Assembly (NCBI GenBank): GCA_011088145.1
Contig: JAALKG010000001.1
Coordinates: forward strand, 9,813 to 49,138
Direction of reading: 5' to 3'
Length of the DNA: 39,326 nucleotides
Source: Cyanobacteria bacterium MH1_Bin12
Lineage (GTDB): Bacteria; Cyanobacteriota; Cyanobacteriia; Cyanobacteriales; Cyanobacteriaceae
Positions within the stretch are counted from its first letter, which is position 1. Every line of letters begins with the position of its first letter. The translations under genes were made by a program, and so were the position numbers. Shown in pieces: positions 24,437-33,745 of the stretch. Under the pieces are notes generated by a model. That model was not told the origin of the DNA. It saw only the letters and a list, made by a program, of their open reading frames with translations, and ran no database searches.

Positions 24437-25006
24437 TCATAAATTCTGAATGAGATATTTTTTAAGAAAATTTGCGATCGTCATTTTTTCGAGACCATTT
24501 TTATTTTGCTCATATCCTTGCACCGAACTAGCATTACTCCACAAATCTAAATGAGAAACCGAAGGTTGAGCATAAAAAGCTTTTTCCGTAGCACCTAAAA
24601 TTTGACAACTTATATGAGTAAAATAATCATGACTGATTCGATAACAAGGGAAATTAGCGATTAACGGTACACCCCAACCATCAAAAGCAAATAAACATTT
24701 TACGATACCTCCTTGTTTTGCCCATAGTCTTGCCACACCAATACTGCCTACCACTCCTGCACTAAAACTGATAAAAATTAGAGGAGAACTTGTCAGAGGT
24801 TGTCCATATTCTTGGCATAAAAAATTGTAGATATTTAAAACATCATAAGGGAAAATTTTAGTAGTCGGAATTATACATATTTGATCCGATAAATTTAGTC
24901 CTATAACTGTTAACAAATAAGTAACAAAATCATCAGTTAGATGAGGAGAATGAATACCACCACAAACCACAATCATAGGTGATATTTGAGTTGGATTATT
25001 GAGCAT
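24437..25006 (-). CDS. Alpha/beta-hydrolase-like protein, unknown function
   Basis: 189 residues. It opens with PMIVVCGGIHSPHLTDDF, a beta strand and loop as at the start of an alpha/beta hydrolase. FISFSAGVVG has the small-X-Ser-X-Gly shape of a nucleophile elbow, and FDGWGVP and SHLDLW could supply the Asp and His. The protein is shorter than most hydrolases, and the acid and base assignments are guesses. There is no signal peptide. Both flanks are non-coding repeats, so context gives no clue. Confidence 0.55.
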   Translation of the reverse strand: MLNNPTQISPMIVVCGGIHSPHLTDDFVTYLLTVIGLNLSDQICIIPTTKIFPYDVLNIYNFLCQEYGQPLTSSPLIFISFSAGVVGSIGVARLWAKQGGIVKCLFAFDGWGVPLIANFPCYRISHDYFTHISCQILGATEKAFYAQPSVSHLDLWSNASSVQGYEQNKNGLEKMTIANFLKKYLIQNL

Positions 25007-25133
25007 TATTTAACTATAGAACATAATGAATTTAGAATAAAAATAAAACCATTTATAGCAGTTATCAGGTTGATGAAATATAAATATTTGGCGTGAAATT
25101 ATCATCAAATAAGCATTTTAGTTCTGAGTTCAA

Positions 25134-25233
25134 AGCTATAGAAAAGTACAAAGGGCAAAGGAAAAAGGTTAAAATCTTGACAATACTTTCAGAAATCATC
25201 AATGTCCTAATCAAGCCGTTCTGTGCTATATAG
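25134..25233 (+). repeat. Dispersed repeat, copy B
   Basis: AGCTATAGAAAAGTACAAAG begins the copy and GTGCTATATAG ends it, an imperfect inverted pair. The interior GTTAAAATCTTGACAATACT and AGAAATCATCAATGTCCTAA matches copy A at 15185-15271. The rest of 25007-25364 holds no gene, only a CTCCCGACTCCCAACTGC stretch of a type common in cyanobacterial spacers. Confidence 0.75.
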
Positions 25234-25364
25234 TATAAGCTAAGATGAATTTAGGTTGCTTATTTGATAGATAGGGAAAAAAAGTGAAAATATTATTATT
25301 CTCCCGACTCCCAACTGCTCTCTGCTCTGTAATCTAAACCATAAATTTACGGCATTCAAGCTTA

Positions 25365-26522
25365 TTATTTGTGACAATAAGACGAATTAAATTTATCAAG
25401 ACAAGCTTTTTTTTCTTGATTTGTCAAGTCTTGAATTTCAATATCTCTTCTTAAGATCATACCATTATGTCCCATTAATAATCTAGGTAATTGCTCATTA
25501 TTTACGATCGCAAAATCTTTCATATTGTAAGTAGTATAAGTTGTTAAATCAGGATTATCAAAGTTAATATCAATAATGGTAATTGTTTTCATAGTGATAG
25601 TATTTCCTGCAATTAACGATCGACTTCCACCTCCTAATGGTCCCGTATGCAATAATTGTAAATCACTTTTATGGGCCGGATAATAGGCGTGTTGATGACC
25701 ACTGATATAAGTATGTACATCGTATTTTTCTAATAACTTGCGCAACTGTTCGGCATTATTTAATACTTCTCCAGGATAGTCTCTACCTTTCGCAATACCA
25801 TATAGGGGAAGATGTCCAATAATTATTTTCATTTTTGCTTGTTGGGCTTGAGGGGAAGATAGACTTTTTTCTACCCATGCTAGTTTATCTTTAGGGATAT
25901 TACTTGAGGAGCCATCCCAGACTAAAAAGAAGATTTCGTCTTGTTCAAAGGTATAATAAAAAGGAAATTGAAAGCGAGCGATAAAATTAATTTGAGGATC
26001 ATGTTGAGGATTTTGCCAATATTCTACGGCTAAGTCTCGTTCTTGTTGGAATAAAAATTTTGTTTTATCAAAAGCCACCGCACCAGAAGCATCATGATTA
26101 CCGATAGTAAAGCCAAAAGGAATATTTAAGCTTCTAATTGGTTGGGCAATATTGCGATCGAAACTTTGCCACATCGCCCTAATTTGAGCGGGTGTTAAAG
26201 ATGGTTTTTGTCCTGCAATCATATCTCCACTAGATAAGATTAAATCAGGTTGCCAAAAAGGAATCATTTTGAGAGCCAGATGTACTTCTCGATCGTATTC
26301 TGTCGAACCATAAGCACCATTGAAATCACTTATTACTAATAATCTCACATCTCCACGACGAGGTTTTTTAAGATTATATTTATCAATTATTTGCTGTATT
26401 TCTGGTGTGAATTTACTCTTATTTATATCCTCATTTGCTGTAGAGTTAAGAAAATTAAATTGAGTTAAACCAACAATAATTAAACTGAACCAAGTTAAAA
26501 GTAAAAGTTTTTTTATTTTCAT
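25365..26522 (-). CDS. Exported calcineurin-like metallophosphoesterase
   Basis: 385 residues. An N-terminal signal peptide (MKIKKLLLLTWFSLIIVGL, then a polar region) predicts export to the periplasm or membrane anchoring. Metallophosphatase motifs appear in order: LLVISDFNG (D), LSSGDMIAG (GD), FTIGNHDASG (GNHD), IIIGHLPLYG (GH) and ISGHQHAYY (GHXH). Together these bind two metal ions. The substrate is unknown; purple-acid-phosphatase-like or phosphodiesterase activity is possible. It stands alone on the minus strand. Confidence 0.85.
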   Translation of the reverse strand: MKIKKLLLLTWFSLIIVGLTQFNFLNSTANEDINKSKFTPEIQQIIDKYNLKKPRRGDVRLLVISDFNGAYGSTEYDREVHLALKMIPFWQPDLILSSGDMIAGQKPSLTPAQIRAMWQSFDRNIAQPIRSLNIPFGFTIGNHDASGAVAFDKTKFLFQQERDLAVEYWQNPQHDPQINFIARFQFPFYYTFEQDEIFFLVWDGSSSNIPKDKLAWVEKSLSSPQAQQAKMKIIIGHLPLYGIAKGRDYPGEVLNNAEQLRKLLEKYDVHTYISGHQHAYYPAHKSDLQLLHTGPLGGGSRSLIAGNTITMKTITIIDINFDNPDLTTYTTYNMKDFAIVNNEQLPRLLMGHNGMILRRDIEIQDLTNQEKKACLDKFNSSYCHK

Positions 26523-26710
26523 ATAATTAATCTATCAACAAGTTCACAAGAAATAATATTTATTTTGAACAGTGGATTTATTTTTTACCCTGAATACGAT
26601 TTTTTGTTCAGATAAATTTGAAATTAATAGTGGAAGAAATTAAATATTTTATAGTCTGTTAGCTAGAAAATCTACCATATAACCTTCAGATTTATTATAT
26701 GGTATTCCAC

Positions 26711-26845
26711 TATATACGTCTAATGTGTATTAATTATTGAAACCCCTGTCATTTGGTTAATTATTCGAGATTAACACTTTTTAGCAATCCCTCAAATCCT
26801 TATAGAATAAAGGTCGTTTTTAATTCACATCAGACGTACTATATA
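26711..26845. mobile_element. Candidate miniature inverted-repeat element
   Basis: TATATACGTCTAATGTG at 26711 and the complement of CACATCAGACGTACTATATA ending at 26845 form imperfect terminal inverted repeats of about 23-26 bp, spaced 135 bp overall. The interior CTCAAATCCTTATAGAATAA resembles CTCAAATGCTTGCTATATAA inside the mfd insert. I see no clean target duplication and no gene in 26523-26956. Confidence 0.5.
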
Positions 26846-26956
26846 ACAATTAGAAAACTAATTGTAAAAAATTCAGAATAAAAATCATCAAAATTTTTAC
26901 AATTATTGCTTGTTAGCTTTTTGATAGTATTTTTTGATAGAATTTGTTTAAAACTT

Positions 26957-27472
26957 TTATATACTCTTTTGTTTTAACTTACGAAAACCAATTCGTATTT
27001 TTAACAAATATCGAAACCATTCTCTCGCAGGACTGTCAAAAAAAGTAAAAATATCGCCGAAAGCAATTTTAGAATTTTGATGGTGCAACCAATGTATCTC
27101 TGGAGTTGTAATGAATAAAATTTTGCAGATTTTAATTATCGGTGCAGGGGTTTTCCAATTAATAATAGATACGTGTCTCCAAACAACGTGAAGTTCCCCC
27201 AGAATTACTCCTAAAATTATTCCAACAGGAGAAATCTTCCATAACCAAGGAATAAATATAAAATAAGGAAGAGCTCCTAAAAATCCATCTCATAAAACTA
27301 AAGGATTTTTGGTTAATACTGCATAGTGAATGAAACTACGATTTTTACTATGATGAACCGTAGAATGAAATTTTCCAAAAATATGTTCAGGTACATGATA
27401 AAAAAAAGTAGAAAAGAAATCTCCTAGTAACAATAAGATGAAAGAGATCAGAAAAACTTTGATAATATACAA
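26957..27472 (-). pseudogene. Fatty-acid hydroxylase/sterol-desaturase family gene with an in-frame TGA
   Basis: A TTG at 27472 with GAGGG just upstream opens a frame with an N-terminal membrane span, then HVPEH, HSTVHHSKNRS and, much later, HWLHHQNSKIAF. These are the histidine clusters of the membrane di-iron hydroxylase superfamily. One TGA at 27292-27290 cuts it after KNPLVL; the same frame continues DGFLGALPYFIF to TAA at 26959-26957, about 171 codons in all. Everything else looks intact, so the lesion is recent, or is a sequencing error. The likely role is oxidation of a lipid or carotenoid; the substrate is unknown. Confidence 0.75.
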
Positions 27473-27811
27473 AATTTACCCTCAAAGAAACACTACTTTA
27501 GGTTAATCAATAAATATTAAATAAATGTAAAGAAATGTTTAAGATTTAGTAAATTTTTCAAGGTAATTAGGATTTTGTTAGATAGATATATTTATCACAG
27601 AAAATAATTAAAAAACTGTAGTTATAATCAAATATTTCTGGAAATTAACAATAATTTAAAAATAATATTTATATCAATTTAGGAATGATTTGATTGGATG
27701 TAGAGCAAAACTAAGAACTTATGAACGAAAATGCTTATTTTATAATCAAAAAATTCTTACTGGGCAATCTTTGGTTAAACTAAAAGGGAAAAAGGTTATC
27801 ATAACTCATCC
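27473..27811. other. AT-rich intergenic region before ggt
   Basis: About 340 bases with no gene or clear structure. AAAGGG and AAAAAGG purine tracts lie 20-30 bases before the ggt start. Confidence 0.4.
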
Positions 27812-29551
27812 ATGAGCATCATTGGAAAAAAAATTTATTTATTTCTTTTCACCCTTGCATTTATTTTTGTAACTTTCATTCAATCGGGCTGTACTCAAAC
27901 CCCTCCCATTTACGATACCAAAGCTATTTTTCATCCTGTTGTTGCCAACAATGGCATGGTTTCCACTCAAGAAAAACTGGCAACAGAAACGGGATTACAG
28001 GTACTCAAAGAAGGAGGAAATGCTGTTGATGCAGCAGTGACAGTTGGTTTTGCCTTAGCCGTCACCCTACCACGAGCTGGAAATATTGGTGGAGGTGGAT
28101 TTATGATGATCCATTTAGCAGAAGACAATCAAAATATTGCCCTTGATTATCGAGAAAAAGCACCATTGAAAGCTACTGCCAACATGTTTTTGAATGAAAA
28201 GGGAAATGCTGATAAAAGTAAATCTCGTTTCAGTCCTTTAGCTGTAGGTGTACCCGGTACTGTTGCAGGTTTAGTCATGGCTTTAGATAATTATGGTACT
28301 ATTTCTTTAGAAAGGGCATTACAACCTGCGATCGCATTAGCAAATGAAGGATTTATCGTTACCCAAGACTTCGTCGACTCCCTCAACTTTGCCCGTAGAT
28401 TTTTAGATAGACATCCCGCAAGTCAAAATATTTTTTATCCCAATGGCAATCCTCCTATCGTTGGTGAAATATTTAAACAACCTGATTTAGCTCGTAGTTT
28501 AAAATTAATTGCGACGGAAGGAAAAAGTGTTTTTTATCAAGGACAAATCGCTCAAGAACTTGTTAAAGAAATGGAAGCCAGTGGTGGTTTAATTAGTTTG
28601 GATGATTTAGCTAAATATAAACCTGTAATTAGAAAACCAATTCAAGGTAATTATCAAGGATATAATATTTACTCGATGCCTCCTCCTAGTTCTGGCGGAA
28701 TTCATTTAGTACAAATATTAAATATTTTAAAACCTTTTGATTTAAAAGCATTAGGTCATAATACGGCTGAAACAATTCATTTAATGACTGAAGCTATGAA
28801 ATTAGCTTATGCCGATCGCTCTCGATACTTAGGAGATTCCGATTTTGTTTCCGTTCCTATTGACAGTTTAATTTCTCAAAAATATGCTAACAATTTAAGT
28901 CAAAAAATAAATATTAATCGAACTAAACCTAGTTTAGAAATTGCCCCTGATAATCCTCTAAAATATAAAGAAAGTAACGATACTACCCATTATTCAATAA
29001 TTGATAAAGATGGTAATGCTGTGGCGAATACTTACACCTTAAATTTCAGTTATGGTAGTGGTATTACCATCCCCAACACAGGTATTTTACTTAATAATGA
29101 AATGGACGATTTTGTGGCTAAAGCCGGTGTACCTAATGCTTATGGCTTAACTGGTGGTGAATTTAATGCGATCGCACCTGAGAAAAGAATGTTAAGTTCC
29201 ATGACACCAACTATAGTACTCAAAGACGATCGAGTATTTTTAGTGACAGGTAGCCCCGGTGGTAGCAGAATTATCACCACTGTCTTACAAATACTACTCA
29301 ATGTGATCGATTTTGACATGAATATAGCCCAAGGTACGGTTTCTCCTCGTATTCACCATCAATGGTTACCTGATAAATTATTTATCGAAGAAGGTATTAA
29401 TCAAGATACTCGTAAATTATTAACCAAAAAAGGTCATAATGTCGTGGCAACAAGAGCAATGGGTAGTACTCAAAGTATTATGAAAATCGATAAATTTATT
29501 TATGGTTTTTCTGATACCCGTCGTCGGGAATCACTAACAGCAGGGTATTAA
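27812..29551 (+). CDS. ggt: Gamma-glutamyltransferase, probable lipoprotein
   Basis: 579 residues, normal for the proenzyme. It cleaves glutathione and gamma-glutamyl conjugates outside the cytoplasm. The N-terminus KKIYLFLFTLAFIFVTF followed by IQSGCTQ is a signal peptide with a lipobox-like Cys, though Gln at -3 is atypical. Family motifs: MVSTQEKLATETGLQVLKEG, GNAVDAAV, GNIGGGGFM and DYREKAP. DTTHYSIIDKDGNAV carries the autoprocessing and nucleophilic Thr (first Thr of TTHYS), then STMTP-like SSMTPTIV and TGSPGGSRII for the oxyanion hole. Processing into large and small subunits is expected. It stands alone on the plus strand. Confidence 0.93.
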   Translation: MSIIGKKIYLFLFTLAFIFVTFIQSGCTQTPPIYDTKAIFHPVVANNGMVSTQEKLATETGLQVLKEGGNAVDAAVTVGFALAVTLPRAGNIGGGGFMMIHLAEDNQNIALDYREKAPLKATANMFLNEKGNADKSKSRFSPLAVGVPGTVAGLVMALDNYGTISLERALQPAIALANEGFIVTQDFVDSLNFARRFLDRHPASQNIFYPNGNPPIVGEIFKQPDLARSLKLIATEGKSVFYQGQIAQELVKEMEASGGLISLDDLAKYKPVIRKPIQGNYQGYNIYSMPPPSSGGIHLVQILNILKPFDLKALGHNTAETIHLMTEAMKLAYADRSRYLGDSDFVSVPIDSLISQKYANNLSQKININRTKPSLEIAPDNPLKYKESNDTTHYSIIDKDGNAVANTYTLNFSYGSGITIPNTGILLNNEMDDFVAKAGVPNAYGLTGGEFNAIAPEKRMLSSMTPTIVLKDDRVFLVTGSPGGSRIITTVLQILLNVIDFDMNIAQGTVSPRIHHQWLPDKLFIEEGINQDTRKLLTKKGHNVVATRAMGSTQSIMKIDKFIYGFSDTRRRESLTAGY

Positions 29552-29687
29552 AACAATTGACAATTGACAATTACTGAGTTGTTTATCAAAACAAAAACGC
29601 CAGTTTTATAACATGAAAATCCTCCAAAGTTGGGAGATTTAGGGGGTATAAGTGCATTAGTTTTTTTCATAGAAATCACCTTAAATC

Positions 29688-29747
29688 AAAAATAAAAAGA
29701 CCCCTCTACTCTCTCTTGATAGAAAAGATGTCGTTAGGCAGAGGGGT
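29688..29747 (-). terminator. Terminator of the rpoB-rpoC2 transcript
   Basis: On the minus strand AACCCCTCT-type sequence (29747-29740) pairs with AGAGGGGT (29707-29700), followed by CTTTTTATTTTT. The loop is long (about 32 bases). It lies 30 bases after rpoC2. Confidence 0.65.
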
Positions 29748-29776
29748 TATAATAATCTCGGTTAAAAAGCTAAAAA

Positions 29777-32700
29777 TTAAAGCTCAGAAGACATTGTACG
29801 AGCAGATTGATCATCAATGCGAAAATCTTCATCATCACTCAAGGATAAAGAAGCAATTTCCTCAGGAAGATTATCCTCAATCAAGCTCATATCTTTGCCT
29901 GTACTCGCATCAATGCCTCCCCACTCTTGATGTTGATCATAGGCATTAAAACCAGTTCCTGCGGGAATTAAACGTCCAATAATCACATTTTCTTTCAAAC
30001 CACGTAACCAATCTGATTTACCTTCTATCGCAGCTTCAGTTAAGACTCTGGTAGTTTCTTGGAAACTAGCTGCGGAAATAAAGCTATCAGTGTTTAAACT
30101 CGATTTTGTAATACCCATAATCAAAGGAGTATATTCAACAGGTGCGCTATTAGTAAAAGCCAAAGTTTCGTTATCTTTTTGAATTTCACGTAATTCGACT
30201 AATTCTCCAGGTAAACGAATACTATCCCCACCATCATCGACTCTCACCTTAGAAGTCATCTGACGGACAATTACCTCAATATGTTTATCAGAAATGTCAA
30301 TTCCTTGAGATTGATATACCCCTTGAACCTGATCAACTAAGAACAATTGAGCTTTTTGTAAGGCTGCTAATGCTGCTTCATACATACTCATATCATCTTG
30401 TTCTTGATAATACTGGTAGAAAATTTCCAGCATTTCGTGAGGACTAGACATACCATCGGTTAAAGGTTCACCAACTTCAATGCGTTGATTATCATTAACA
30501 ATGATATTTTGGTTGAGATTCAAAGGATATTCGGACAGAGTACCATCGTCTTCCAATACCTTAACATCGATCGCATCATCATCTCGATATTCTACCTGAC
30601 AAACACCAGGGGTGCGAGCTAAAAGAGCAGGCTCTTTAGGTTTACGAGCTTCTAATAGTTCTTCAATACGGGGTAAACCTTGAACAATATCCCCTGTTTT
30701 GGATCTTTCAAAAATAAGTAATACTAAGTTATCACCCCGTTGTACTAAATCCCCTTGTTCAATGTGTAAGATTGCTCCAGCAGATACACGATAAGGACGA
30801 GCATAACGTAATACTAATTTATTTTTTTCGATCAAAACAACTTGACCAGATTCAGGTGCGTTAACACCTTTACTTAAAGCAGAACCTTGAGTAATAAAAT
30901 CACCAACCTTACAAGTCGGTTTAGATTTACAATCTAGACTAATCACATCAGAATCTCTGACGACCAAAATACGACGAATTGCTTCTTGCCCTTCACGAAT
31001 ACCTTGAATAGTACCTTCTTCGAGACAAAGAATTTCCGTACTACCAACTACTGCACCTGCGGCAATTTCTTGTCCATCTTTGACCAAGATACGAGTAATA
31101 ATGTTGGGTTCAGTTTCTAATTCCCGACGTAAAACTACAGATTCAAGAACGACAATTTGTAAACGGAAAGAATTTTCATCACTTTCATGGGGGATTAATT
31201 CAATATCCGCACTCATACCTTCATCTGTTTCTAAAACTAATTCAGTACGAACTAAATGAATTCCCTCTACACTCTTCACTCTTTCACCATCTTTAAATAA
31301 AGTGCGTAAAACAGGTTTTAAGTTGATAGTTGAACCTTCTTTATTCAAAGATTCTTGGGAAGGTGATACGGTTGTATTTATGACATTGTATTGTTTGAGA
31401 GGGCGTAATAATAAACCAACTCCATCATTAGTATCAACTGCTTCCCCAAAAAATTCTTCTTCTGTGACTGTACCAGTAGCAATTTCTGTACCAGGAGGAA
31501 TAATCATACCTGTCTCCTCAATACTTGCTAAATATTCGGGGTCAACATCTAAATATAATTTACCTGGTTTAATGATGATTTCTCTTAAAATATCATTTTT
31601 CTGAATAACTTCAGCAAGACCACTAGATTGACAGTAAATATCCTTGACGATTTGTGTTCCCGACTCCACATACTGTCCATCTTCAACTAATAACAAAGAA
31701 ATATCTTTATTAATTTCGTGACTTTCTTCAGGAATCCAGAGAATAGTTCCTTCTTTAGTTACCTCGTATCCTTGTTTTTTGTTGCCTCTTCCTGTCTCTA
31801 ATCCGGCATAGCGGATAATACCACCTGTTTGGGTTGTATAAGTATCATCAATTAATTCTGCAACAATTTGACCATTTTGGATTTTGGTTCCAGGTACTAC
31901 TTTAAGGGCAAAGCGATCGCCTCTGTTACTATGGATAATATATTGTTGTTGACTACCATGATGTTCTAGAGAAATTTCTGCTTGATCTAAAGAAACAGAA
32001 GCAGTAATAATTTCAATTTCACGATTACCATCTTCAAAACGACAAACACCACCACTCTTAGTTTTCAGTCTGGTTTCCGCCAAGACAGAACCTTCTTTGA
32101 TGGTATCTCCATTTTTAACTACAGGTTCAGCACCAGGTGGTAAATTATAAACTTGTCCAGAAACCACCCAAATTAAACCATTATTACGAGAAGCAGTTAA
32201 AGTACTGTTACCTTGTTTGTCAGTATTACTTTCAGGAGCAATATCAGCGAAATGCACTTCTCCAGATAAATCCGAGGCAACATCTTTAGTTACCTTTTCA
32301 GTTGATCTATTTTTCTGGGGCATTACCTCAGCTAAAAGATCGTTTTTGCTAACTTTTTCACCTTCTCTTACTGCTAACAAACTACCCGCAGGAACAGCTA
32401 CTTTTTCATTACTACCAACCAGAACATTACCAGCAATTTCTACTAAGAATTTTTGATCTCCGTGACGTGTACGAGTTTCTCTGACTTTGAGTTTTTTGCC
32501 AAATTTAACAGCTCCACCTACAGGAGTTGTAATTCGTTGAGCTACTTCTCCCGTGAAAACACCCCCTGTGTGGAAAGTACGCATGGTTAATTGAGTACCA
32601 GGCTCACCAATAGACTGAGCGGCAATAATACCGATTGCTTCACCCATATTGACCCATGAACCGTGGGCTAAAGACCAACCATAACATTTTTGACATGCAG

Positions 32701-33604
32701 AACGAGCAGTTTCACAAGTCAAAGGAGATCTTACTTTGACAGTATCTACCGCATCACCAATTTTTATTGCTAATTGTGCATCGATATCCTGATTAGATTT
32801 AGCAACAAGTTCACCTGTTTCTTTATGAATAACATCTTCACCTAAAACTCGACCTAATAATCGATCAGACAAAGGAATCAAAATACGCTCACCATCTTTC
32901 ATCGGTTTAGCCACAACACCTCTTTGAGTGCCACAGTCGGTTTCACGGATAATTACATCTTGGGAAACATCTACTAAACGACGGGTTAAATAACCAGAGT
33001 CAGCAGTACGTAAAGCCGTATCAACTAAACCTTTTCTCGCACCATAGGAAGAAATAATGTATTCTGTAACCGTTAAACCTTCACGAAAGTTTGTTTTAAT
33101 CGGTAAATCGATAATTTCCCCTTGAGGATCAGCCATCAAGCCACGCATACCAACTAACTGACGTACCTGAGAAATATTTCCCCTTGCTCCAGAAAACGCC
33201 ATCATGTAGACAGAATTCAGAGGATCTGACTCACGGAAGTTACGAACTACTTCATCTTTTAGAGATTCAGAAGTATCATTCCAAGTATCAATTACTTTTT
33301 GGAAACGCTCCACCTCCGTAATTTCACCATTAGCATAACGAGTTAACGTATCTCTAATGGTCGATTCTGCTTCTGCTAACATTTCTTTTTTAATCGGAGG
33401 AACTTTTAAGTCTTCCACACTAATGGAAACAGCCGCTTGAGTTGCATAGCGGAAGCCAATAGTTTTCAGTTCGTCACAAACCGCCGCACAACGGGCTGAA
33501 CCATGAGCGGTAAATGTTTTGGAGATTAGTTTTTTTAAAGCACCTTTATCGATAACTTTATTATAAAAAGTTGGACGTTTGTTCTCAGTTTGTTTAGAAG
33601 ACAT
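29777..33604 (-). CDS. rpoC2: RNA polymerase beta'' subunit (C-terminal part of beta')
   Basis: 1275 residues. In cyanobacteria and plastids beta' is split; RpoC2 holds its C-terminal half. Near the N-terminus are the bridge-helix/secondary-channel region with [21 protein letters not shown] and the zinc site formed by DCGTQRG and [27 protein letters not shown] is in the trigger loop. A long stretch of repeated beta-barrel motifs (about residues 350-950) is the cyanobacterial SI3 insertion. The end has [18 protein letters not shown] and [18 protein letters not shown]. It lies 141 bases downstream of rpoB; rpoC1, usually between them, is absent. Confidence 0.97.
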   Translation of the reverse strand: MSSKQTENKRPTFYNKVIDKGALKKLISKTFTAHGSARCAAVCDELKTIGFRYATQAAVSISVEDLKVPPIKKEMLAEAESTIRDTLTRYANGEITEVERFQKVIDTWNDTSESLKDEVVRNFRESDPLNSVYMMAFSGARGNISQVRQLVGMRGLMADPQGEIIDLPIKTNFREGLTVTEYIISSYGARKGLVDTALRTADSGYLTRRLVDVSQDVIIRETDCGTQRGVVAKPMKDGERILIPLSDRLLGRVLGEDVIHKETGELVAKSNQDIDAQLAIKIGDAVDTVKVRSPLTCETARSACQKCYGWSLAHGSWVNMGEAIGIIAAQSIGEPGTQLTMRTFHTGGVFTGEVAQRITTPVGGAVKFGKKLKVRETRTRHGDQKFLVEIAGNVLVGSNEKVAVPAGSLLAVREGEKVSKNDLLAEVMPQKNRSTEKVTKDVASDLSGEVHFADIAPESNTDKQGNSTLTASRNNGLIWVVSGQVYNLPPGAEPVVKNGDTIKEGSVLAETRLKTKSGGVCRFEDGNREIEIITASVSLDQAEISLEHHGSQQQYIIHSNRGDRFALKVVPGTKIQNGQIVAELIDDTYTTQTGGIIRYAGLETGRGNKKQGYEVTKEGTILWIPEESHEINKDISLLLVEDGQYVESGTQIVKDIYCQSSGLAEVIQKNDILREIIIKPGKLYLDVDPEYLASIEETGMIIPPGTEIATGTVTEEEFFGEAVDTNDGVGLLLRPLKQYNVINTTVSPSQESLNKEGSTINLKPVLRTLFKDGERVKSVEGIHLVRTELVLETDEGMSADIELIPHESDENSFRLQIVVLESVVLRRELETEPNIITRILVKDGQEIAAGAVVGSTEILCLEEGTIQGIREGQEAIRRILVVRDSDVISLDCKSKPTCKVGDFITQGSALSKGVNAPESGQVVLIEKNKLVLRYARPYRVSAGAILHIEQGDLVQRGDNLVLLIFERSKTGDIVQGLPRIEELLEARKPKEPALLARTPGVCQVEYRDDDAIDVKVLEDDGTLSEYPLNLNQNIIVNDNQRIEVGEPLTDGMSSPHEMLEIFYQYYQEQDDMSMYEAALAALQKAQLFLVDQVQGVYQSQGIDISDKHIEVIVRQMTSKVRVDDGGDSIRLPGELVELREIQKDNETLAFTNSAPVEYTPLIMGITKSSLNTDSFISAASFQETTRVLTEAAIEGKSDWLRGLKENVIIGRLIPAGTGFNAYDQHQEWGGIDASTGKDMSLIEDNLPEEIASLSLSDDEDFRIDDQSARTMSSEL

Positions 33605-33606
33605 GA

Positions 33607-33643
33607 TTAATAGTTAAGAGTTAAAAGTTAATAGTTAAGAGTT
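33607..33643. repeat. Short tandem repeat between rpoB and rpoC2
   Basis: TTAATAGTTAAGAGTT at 33607-33622 is repeated exactly at 33628-33643 (period 21). It sits immediately before the rpoC2 start and fills part of the site where rpoC1 would be expected. Confidence 0.75.
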
Positions 33644-33745
33644 GTGACAAACTAAATAATTACTGAGTTAAGGTTAGCTAAGACTAACCCTAATACGATC
33701 GCAATCAGTAATTCAGTAAAAAATCATTGTCAATTATCAATTGTT

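Noticed and set aside
31302-31604. Open frame antisense to rpoC2
   Set aside because: It mirrors the codon pattern of rpoC2 and has no recognisable motif; the same holds for other antisense frames over dnaB, asd, rnj, mfd and rpoC2.
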